Of a DNA stretch of 64,000 nucleotides, positions 58,166 through 64,000 are shown one piece after another. Source of the stretch: Propionispora sp. 2/2-37 (GTDB lineage: Bacteria > Bacillota > Negativicutes > Propionisporales > Propionisporaceae); assembly GCF_001298735.1 (NCBI RefSeq), contig NZ_CYSP01000009.1:123836-187835 (forward strand), read 5' to 3'. The number at the start of each line of letters is the position of its first letter. The stretch's first letter is position 1. The notes under the pieces are model-generated. The model was given only the letters and a program-made list of their open reading frames with translations, searched no databases and had not been told where the DNA came from. A program made the translations under genes and the position numbers.

Positions 58166-58870
58166 ATGATCAAACATTCTGTACTCATTGTTGATGATGA
58201 TGCAAAGCTAGTTCAGCTTTTGCAGCTTTATTTTAACAAGGAAGGATTTATCACGTATACGGCAGGTGATGGATTGACCGCAATCCAGCTTGTCTGGTCT
58301 CGCAAACCGGATATTATAATATTAGACTTAATGCTGCCGGTGATGGATGGCTGGGAAGTATGCCGGAGGCTGCGCCGGGATAGTGATGTGCCGATTATTA
58401 TGCTTACTGCCCGGGACGAAGAAAGTGACAGGCTGATCGGGCTGGAAATCGGAGCAGATGATTATGTGGTAAAACCGTTTAGTCCTAAAGAAGTCGTTGC
58501 GCGAGCCAAGGTTATTTTGCGGCGAATTCATAGGGAAATAGTACAAAAAGAGCCAATTAAGGTAGGGGGTCTAACGATTGATCTGGAACGGCATCAGGTT
58601 ATAAGGGATGGTAGTTTAGTCGAGTTAACGCCAACTGAGTTCAAAATATTGGAGACCTTGGCGGCCAATGCTGGGAAAGTATTTAGTCGTTTACAGCTTG
58701 TCGAGCAAACCCAAGGTTATACTTTTGAGGGATATGAACGGACGATGGATGCTCATATTAAAAATTTGCGGCGTAAACTAGAAATAAATCCTAAAAATCC
58801 CCGGTTTATACAAACTGTATACGGAATCGGCTATAAATTTAAGGGTGATAGACATGAAGAAATTCAATAG
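58166..58870 (+). CDS. OmpR/PhoB-family response regulator
   Basis: A 234 aa regulator. The receiver (about 1-120) has the acidic DD pair (IVDDDAKLVQLLQLY), the phosphorylated Asp in IIILDLMLPVMDGWEV (about 54) and the Lys in VVKPFSPKE. The winged helix (about 135-230) has TPTEFKILETLAANAGKVFSR and ERTMDAHIKNLRRKLEINPKNPRFIQTVYGIGYKF. ATG 58166 follows GGAAAGGAAG. It overlaps the downstream kinase gene by 17 bases, so the two are co-translated. The triple repeat ahead of 57417 is a candidate target. Confidence 0.94.
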   Translation: MIKHSVLIVDDDAKLVQLLQLYFNKEGFITYTAGDGLTAIQLVWSRKPDIIILDLMLPVMDGWEVCRRLRRDSDVPIIMLTARDEESDRLIGLEIGADDYVVKPFSPKEVVARAKVILRRIHREIVQKEPIKVGGLTIDLERHQVIRDGSLVELTPTEFKILETLAANAGKVFSRLQLVEQTQGYTFEGYERTMDAHIKNLRRKLEINPKNPRFIQTVYGIGYKFKGDRHEEIQ

Positions 58871-60014
58871 TATTACCATCCGAATTACCGGGCTGATGTT
58901 TCTTTCCATTGCCATAACGGTTTTTTTACTGATTTATTTGGCTGACGAACAGATGATTGAATTGTTTCGGGAGTATTTAGTTGTTCAGCGAATGGAAACT
59001 AGCCATGGGCTAATGGGACAGCAAAACGGAGGCGTAGCTGGTGTGACCCTTGTCATGGGACCATTGGAAGAGACATTTTTGGCTTCTGTTCATACATCGC
59101 TCATATGGGTCGGAATGGGTATTATGGTAGTGGGGCTGGCTGCCAGCTATACTTTAGCCCGCAGTATTACCGTTCCCTTGCGTAAATTAAGCCATGCAGC
59201 CGAACAAATGGAACAAGGAAATTTAGGACAGAACGTTCCTGTTGAAACCAGTGATGAAGTAGGTCACCTAGCTATGATTTTCAATCGAATGTCCCAGACG
59301 CTAGCAGCTAGTGAAAAACTTCGGCGGCAATTACTGGCAAATATCGCCCATGAACTGCGAACGCCGTTATCTGTTATCCAAGGGCATCTGGAAGGTATGA
59401 TTGATGGTGTAATTGCGCCTGATAAAATGCAGCTTAGTTCACTGCATGAAGAGGCAGTTCGTTTAAATCGATTAATAAGAGATTTACGGGACTTATCACT
59501 AGCGGAAGTTCGACAGCTTGCACTGGAGAAAATGCCGGCAGATATCAACCAAATCATTAAGCGTACAGTGCTTATGTTAAAGCCCATAAGCGATGATAAA
59601 CAAATAGAAATAATATGTTCTTTAACAGAAAGTTTACCTGAATTAACCGTTGATGCCGATCGGATAAGCCAGGTTTTCTACAACATATTAATCAATGGTA
59701 TCCGTTATTCTCCACCACAGGGTCGAATTGAAATCCGCACATATATAGTAGAGTTTGAGGGGCGACAATGGCTAAAAGCATCGATAAAAGATGAAGGACC
59801 AGGTATTTCCCCAGAAGATTTACCCTATGTGTTTGATCATTTTTATCGAGGGGACAAGTCGAGGGATCGGAAAAGTGGTGGATCGGGTATAGGATTGGCT
59901 ATTGTAAAACAATTGGTTGGAAATCATGGCGGGCAAGTATATGCCGAAAACAGTAAGGCCGGAGGGAGTATTTTTCATGTCTTATTGCCTGTAGCTATTG
60001 ATTTCAGACCATAA
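58854..60014 (+). CDS. Sensor histidine kinase (BaeS-like)
   Basis: A 386 aa membrane kinase. Two membrane segments (about 10-32 and 78-100) flank a short extracytoplasmic loop of about 50 residues with a Met- and Gly-rich stretch (GLMGQQNGGVAGVTLVMG). A HAMP segment follows (ARSITVPLRKLSHAAEQMEQGNLG), then the H-box NIAHELRTPLSVIQGHLEGM (about 167) and the ATP-binding N, G1 and G2 boxes (INGIRYSP, DEGPGISPEDLPYVFDHFYRGDKSR, GGSGIGLAIVKQ). The small sensor loop suggests it senses envelope stress or the membrane itself. The regulator gene is its cognate partner. Confidence 0.94.
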   Translation: MKKFNSITIRITGLMFLSIAITVFLLIYLADEQMIELFREYLVVQRMETSHGLMGQQNGGVAGVTLVMGPLEETFLASVHTSLIWVGMGIMVVGLAASYTLARSITVPLRKLSHAAEQMEQGNLGQNVPVETSDEVGHLAMIFNRMSQTLAASEKLRRQLLANIAHELRTPLSVIQGHLEGMIDGVIAPDKMQLSSLHEEAVRLNRLIRDLRDLSLAEVRQLALEKMPADINQIIKRTVLMLKPISDDKQIEIICSLTESLPELTVDADRISQVFYNILINGIRYSPPQGRIEIRTYIVEFEGRQWLKASIKDEGPGISPEDLPYVFDHFYRGDKSRDRKSGGSGIGLAIVKQLVGNHGGQVYAENSKAGGSIFHVLLPVAIDFRP

Positions 60015-60089
60015 CTCAAACGGACAGTTACACTTTCTGACACTTTGTGCCTAAAATCTTTTTCAAGAGTTATATTGTAATTAGTAAAA

Positions 60090-60132
60090 AGAACCCGCTT
60101 TAAAACATGAATTACGTTTTAAAACAGGTTCT
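60090..60132. terminator. Bidirectional terminator between kinase and purB
   Basis: AGAACC-CGC-TTTAAAAC (60090-60106) pairs with GTTTTAAA-ACA-GGTTCT (60116-60132). Convergent genes end on both sides. Confidence 0.7.
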
Positions 60133-60153
60133 TCGAGATAGTCCAATTGATAA

Positions 60154-61512
60154 TTATTTTATATGTTTAATGAGTTTGGGTGCTACACCGGTATAAGTTT
60201 GCGGTGATAGAGCCAAGAGGCGTTTTTTTGCCTCTTCAGGCAATGTAATACTGGCAATAAATGTCTTGATTTCTTTCTCGCCAATTGCTCTGCCGCGCGT
60301 AATTTCTTTAAGTTTATCGTACGGATTGGAATGACCGTGTTTGCGCATTACTGTTTGTACGGCCTCAGATAACACCTCCCAGGCCATGTTTAAGTGAGCG
60401 TCAATAGCCTGAGTATTGACGGAAGTTTTGGCGAATCCCTTTGTTGTATAAATAAGTGCCAGATGAGAGTAGCCTATGGCAGCGCCAATATTACGCTGAG
60501 CTGATGAGTCACTAAGATCTCTTTGAAGACGAGAGATTGGCAGTTTGTTGGCTAAATGATCCAATAATGCATTACTCAAGCCCAGATTCGCCTCGGAATT
60601 TTCAAAATCAATCGGGTTTACTTTATGTGGCATAGTGGAAGACCCAACTTCACCCTTAACGGTTTTTTGCTTAAAGTAGCCAAGAGAAATATACATCCAC
60701 ATGTCGCGGTCAAAATCAAGGACTATGTTATTAAAGCGGTTGATCACATGAAAACATTCTGCTACATAATCATGAGATTCAATTTGAGTGGTTAGAGGGT
60801 TATAGGTAAGCCCCAGGCTTTCTACAAAAACTCTTGCTATGTTTTCCCAGTCTGCTTCCGGATAAGCAACCTGATGGGCATTAAAATTTCCTACCGCACC
60901 ATTGAACTTTCCAAGATATTCAAGATTCCTAACCTGTTTTAGCTGTCGATTCCAGCGATATACAAATACAGCAAGTTCTTTTCCTATTGTGGTAGGAGAA
61001 GCGGGCTGACCATGGGTGTGGGCCAGCATTGCTACTTCTTTTAATTCCTTGGCTTTAGCCGTTACTTCGGCGACCAGTTTTTCAGCTGCTGGTAGCCAGA
61101 CTTTATGAATGCCATGTTTTAACATAAGTGCATAAGACAAATTATTAATATCCTCAGAAGTACAGGAAAAATGAATAAATTCAATAATGTCGGATAAAGA
61201 AGTGTTTTTCAGTGTTTCGCGTAGGAAATATTCAACGGCTTTTACGTCATGATTAGTGATACTTTCAATTTCTTTAATGCGGTTGGCTGTTTCTTCATTA
61301 AAACTATTTACAATGTTGCGGAGAATTTGAATTTCGTCAGTAGTTAAGGAGCGTACTTCCTTAAAAACAGGATTAGTCGCCATGGTGATCAACCATTCAA
61401 TTTCGACGTGAGTCCGGTACTTCATTAAGGCCCATTCGGAGAAAAATTCGCTTAGAGGTTTTGAAATTGCCTCATAGCGTCCTTCAAGCGGAGTCAAAGC
61501 TTTAATACTCAT
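60154..61512 (-). CDS. purB: Adenylosuccinate lyase, E. coli type
   Basis: PurB cleaves SAICAR and adenylosuccinate in purine synthesis. This 452 aa protein is close in plan to the E. coli enzyme (456 aa): LTPLEGRYEAISKPLSEFFSEWAL, NHDVKAVEYFLRE, FIHFSCTSEDINNLSYALMLK (catalytic His region), HTHGQPASPTTIGKE, and the flexible-loop signature GSSTMPHKVNPIDFENSEAN. Firmicutes usually have the shorter 430 aa type, so this looks like acquisition from another lineage, or a lineage-specific second copy. ATG 61512 is preceded by GAGGGAT. It stands alone, not in a pur operon. Confidence 0.94.
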   Translation of the reverse strand: MSIKALTPLEGRYEAISKPLSEFFSEWALMKYRTHVEIEWLITMATNPVFKEVRSLTTDEIQILRNIVNSFNEETANRIKEIESITNHDVKAVEYFLRETLKNTSLSDIIEFIHFSCTSEDINNLSYALMLKHGIHKVWLPAAEKLVAEVTAKAKELKEVAMLAHTHGQPASPTTIGKELAVFVYRWNRQLKQVRNLEYLGKFNGAVGNFNAHQVAYPEADWENIARVFVESLGLTYNPLTTQIESHDYVAECFHVINRFNNIVLDFDRDMWMYISLGYFKQKTVKGEVGSSTMPHKVNPIDFENSEANLGLSNALLDHLANKLPISRLQRDLSDSSAQRNIGAAIGYSHLALIYTTKGFAKTSVNTQAIDAHLNMAWEVLSEAVQTVMRKHGHSNPYDKLKEITRGRAIGEKEIKTFIASITLPEEAKKRLLALSPQTYTGVAPKLIKHIK

Positions 61513-61815
61513 CAATATCCCTCACTATTATGTAATATACTAACATAACAAATGACATAACCTACGATAAAATAGTATGATACATCATATTTTGCCAATA
61601 CTATTTTAACATTATCGTCAAGTGGTGGCTATGGGGTAAAGCATACTTAAGGTAATAGTAGCATAAGCGCTTTTCTCAATAACATGCCTATTATTTACGA
61701 GTAGGGGTCTATATAAACAAATCTTGTTTGTCTTACCGTTTTCTTTTATACAATGCAGGAAATACTTAAGAGAGAAGAGAAAGGATATGCAAAGACTGGG
61801 GCAATAGGAGGAAAT

Positions 61816-62331
61816 ATGGAATTTTATAATATAGCTGTCAATATTTTTGTGTGTGCTTTACTTATCGGCGGCTTGGGGCTAAACATTCTGGCTTTACCGG
61901 GGAATACGTTTTTGTTTATCGTGGCCCTGGTTTATGGTTTTTATGAGGGATTTGTTCATATCAATACTACTATCCTTGCCGCTTTATTGGGAGCAGTCGT
62001 ATTAGGGGAATTAATAGAACTTGTTGCAGGTGCACTAGGTGCAAAGAAAGAAAAGGCTTCTAAGCGGGCCATTGTCTCCGCTGTGGTAGGTGCTATTCTC
62101 GGGGGGATAGTCGGAACAACCGTATTGCCGGTACTGGGATCCATTTTTGGTGCTATAGGAGGATCTTTTATTGCAAGCTATCTAGCTGAATATAGCAAAC
62201 AGGCTGACCTGGACAAAGCCCGGCGTGTAGCCAGGAGTGTTATGTCAGGTCAAATTTTAGGGATGATTATTAAGCTTATTGTAGGGATTGGAATGGTTAT
62301 AACTATTTTTTTAAATTTATCATGGTCTTGA
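61816..62331 (+). CDS. DUF456 membrane protein
   Basis: A 171 aa protein with four hydrophobic segments, rich in Gly, of the DUF456 family: IAVNIFVCALLIGGLGLNILALPGNTFLFIVALVYGF and AIVSAVVGAILGGIVGTTVLPVLGSIFGAIGGSFIASYLAE, the latter with the typical GAxxGGxxG pattern. Function unknown. ATG 61816 has AGGAGG five bases upstream; the open frame extends back to 61753 without a better start. Confidence 0.88.
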   Translation: MEFYNIAVNIFVCALLIGGLGLNILALPGNTFLFIVALVYGFYEGFVHINTTILAALLGAVVLGELIELVAGALGAKKEKASKRAIVSAVVGAILGGIVGTTVLPVLGSIFGAIGGSFIASYLAEYSKQADLDKARRVARSVMSGQILGMIIKLIVGIGMVITIFLNLSWS

Positions 62332-62383
62332 TAACATAGGGCCTTGGTTTAAAGTGATAAAAATGAACTGGGGAGGATTTGAA

Positions 62384-63526
62384 ATGAAATTTTCGTATTA
62401 CATGCCAACGACAGTTATATTTGGCTGTGGTGAATTTGACAATGCTGCCGGCAGGATTAGCAAAATAGGACAACGTGCGTTAATCGTAACCGGAAAAAAA
62501 GCGATGCAGGCTTTAGGGTATACCGAAAAACTGCAGAAAGGACTTTGCTCGCAAGGTGTTCAAACAGCATTGTTTGCCAATGTCAGTGCTGAACCGCATA
62601 CTTCCGAGGTAAACGACTGTGTCGATCAATTTAAAGATTGGAATCCGGATGTGATTGTTGCGTTAGGAGGAGGCAGTGCAATTGATGCTGCCAAGGGGAT
62701 TGCTTTAGGATTTTCCACCAATGAATCCGTTGAAGATTATCTGGTGGGTAATAAAGCTGTTTCCGAAGTGGACGTTACGATTCCGCTTGTTGCTATATCA
62801 ACTACAGCGGGTACCGGGGCGGAGTTAAATTGGGCAGCTATATTGACCGATAGTGCTGCCGGAATAAAAACCAGTTTTCGTCATAAAGGTTTCTTCCCCC
62901 AAATAGCGATTATTGATCCTATGCTAACTATATCTCTTTCAAATGCCGTTACTATGGAAACTGGTTTTGATGCTTTTGCACATGCTGTTGAAACAGCTGT
63001 ATCAAAAGCTACTAATCCGATGGTAAAAATGCACTCGCTGGAAGCCATAGGCTTAATTAGGGACAATCTACCACAGGTTATACAGGATGGACATAATTTA
63101 CCTGCCCGTACAGCGATGCATTATGCAAGTATGTTAATGGGGGCTAGTTTGGCTAATTCCTCGACTTGCTTGCCGCATCGTTTGCAATATCCAATTGGTA
63201 TAAAAACGGGATCCAGCCATGGTGCAGGATTAATTTCTTTATTCAAACCTTGGCTTGAACATACATATGAATTTTCCAGTCAAACGTTTAATGAGTTATT
63301 TTCGGTTTTGGCCGGGCGTAATTGTCAAAGAAAAGCAGAGGTTTTGGCAGCTTTTGATCGTTTTACTGATCAAATTGGTGCTAATTATACATTGCGCACA
63401 TTTGGTTTGTCAGAAAAAAATGTTCCTGAACTGGTATCAAAAGTATCCGGCAGTTTGGCCAATGATCCGGCCGGATTAGTTCCCGGGGTCGTTCAGGCTC
63501 TGTATAACGGGGCGATATACAGATAA
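62384..63526 (+). CDS. Iron-containing alcohol dehydrogenase
   Basis: A 380 aa type III (iron-dependent) alcohol dehydrogenase. NAD(P) site GGGSAIDAAKGIALG (about 95-110) and STTAGTGAELN; the metal ligands fall in ETGFDAFAHAVETAVSKATNP (Asp/His) and, later, the usual His positions of GSSHGAGLISLFKPWLEH. ATG 62384 has GGGAGG ten bases upstream. Substrate cannot be told (butanol, propanediol and ethanol enzymes share this plan). Single gene. Confidence 0.92.
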   Translation: MKFSYYMPTTVIFGCGEFDNAAGRISKIGQRALIVTGKKAMQALGYTEKLQKGLCSQGVQTALFANVSAEPHTSEVNDCVDQFKDWNPDVIVALGGGSAIDAAKGIALGFSTNESVEDYLVGNKAVSEVDVTIPLVAISTTAGTGAELNWAAILTDSAAGIKTSFRHKGFFPQIAIIDPMLTISLSNAVTMETGFDAFAHAVETAVSKATNPMVKMHSLEAIGLIRDNLPQVIQDGHNLPARTAMHYASMLMGASLANSSTCLPHRLQYPIGIKTGSSHGAGLISLFKPWLEHTYEFSSQTFNELFSVLAGRNCQRKAEVLAAFDRFTDQIGANYTLRTFGLSEKNVPELVSKVSGSLANDPAGLVPGVVQALYNGAIYR

Positions 63527-63635
63527 AACGATCACATTGTTAATAGGAATTCGTCCTGCTTATAATAATGTGATTGTTTACAAATTATTTGGCAGTAGGT
63601 TTGATTATTTAAACTGAATATTTAGAGGAGGCTTT

Positions 63636-63887
63636 ATGGTAAATACCAAGGAATTAGTGTGGGTTGTCAGTTTTGGGATTGATGAAGACGGCAGTTTTTC
63701 CGATTATTTGGTGGAACAGATTGATTTAGGTAATTACAGTCGGCAGGCAGCAGAGAATTTGCGGAATAAAATGGGAAAAGGTGTTTTCTATAATAGTAGA
63801 GAAGCAGAGGAATGGGCGCAAAAACAAATGGAAGAACCGGTTTGTAATTGTAGCTGTGCAAAAAGATGTTGTCAGAAAAATGAGTAG
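63636..63887 (+). CDS. Small hypothetical protein with cysteine-rich tail (83 aa)
   Basis: AGAGGAGG precedes the ATG. The product starts LVWVVSFGIDEDGSFSDYLVEQIDLG and ends with CNCSCAKRCCQKN, five cysteines in eleven residues that could bind metal. No family recognised. It is an isolated gene between an alcohol dehydrogenase and the window end. Confidence 0.6.
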   Translation: MVNTKELVWVVSFGIDEDGSFSDYLVEQIDLGNYSRQAAENLRNKMGKGVFYNSREAEEWAQKQMEEPVCNCSCAKRCCQKNE

Positions 63888-63901
63888 CAGTAGATTTGTG
63901 A

Positions 63902-63930
63902 TTGACGTGGAATCAAAGCTATGATACCAT
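63902..63930 (+). promoter_or_regulatory. Sigma-A promoter at the window end
   Basis: TTGACG (63902-63907), 17 bases, TACCAT (63925-63930). A second -35-like TTGACA begins at about 63987, cut off by the end of the window. Confidence 0.5.
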
Positions 63931-64000
63931 GTAAAAGGTCGCGGCAATAAGCGACAAAAACTGCCAAAAGGACCAATAAAAAACAGGTTGACACGAAGTG

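Overview
The window is a 64 kb chromosomal segment of an endospore-forming Firmicute of moderate-to-low GC. Sporulation genes (sigK, spoIVA, spoIIP, yyaC, a Spo0E-like gene, a DUF1657 gene) sit among housekeeping genes with strong GGAGG-type ribosome binding sites and T-rich terminators. The IspH-S1 fusion and the overall gene set suggest a spore-forming Negativicute of the Sporomusaceae type; this placement is inference from gene content, not a database result.

Layout. 1-11 kb: a YqzL-like micro-gene, a T-box leader with pheS-pheT, zapA, a DUF421 membrane protein, a frameshifted phosphomutase-like gene, a U32 peptidase and mutS2. 11-21 kb: a YbaB-like protein with an unknown partner, a YjcZ-like peptide, a class A penicillin-binding protein, aroH, a GT2 glycosyltransferase, a c-di-AMP (ydaO) riboswitch ahead of an NlpC/P60 hydrolase, fur/zur-znuC-znuB, a Na/Pi transporter, the remnant of an HD hydrolase and yyaC.

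22.3-36.2 kb is the outstanding feature. It is a 13,878 bp sigK-intervening (skin-type) element that splits sigma-K between residues 142 and 143 of the rejoined protein. The N-terminal part lies at 21921-22348, the large serine recombinase (SpoIVCA-like) is just inside the left end, and the C-terminal part starts at 36225. The joined ends form a 44 bp dyad with 21 bp arms around a central GA, as expected of a serine-recombinase attP, and joining at GA restores a single sigma-K frame of about 231 residues including the pro-sequence. The element holds an AraC regulator, a B3/B4-domain protein, many small proteins, several decayed genes (methylase, Y-family polymerase and its partner), and a Spo0E-like phosphatase whose leader carries a c-di-GMP-I riboswitch under a near-consensus promoter. 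It also has two sets of repeated short non-coding units: leftward hairpin terminators at 27.4-28.45 kb and rightward units (a repeated promoter-like motif, 50-120 nt, then a GC-rich terminator) at 29.2-33.8 kb. I do not recognise these repeats from any described RNA family.

36-64 kb returns to core functions: an unusual GHKL-ATPase with an HExxH motif directly after sigK, rluB-like, a HI0933-like flavoprotein, aroA-cmk-plsC-ispH/rpsA-fni, DUF1614-spoIIP-DUF512-der-plsY, spoIVA with a sigma-E-like promoter, pheB-hom-thrB, tRNA-Pro(GGG), a small membrane protein behind three 11-bp-spaced TTCAYAA repeats, an OmpR/EnvZ-type two-component system, an E. coli-type purB, DUF456 and an iron-dependent alcohol dehydrogenase.
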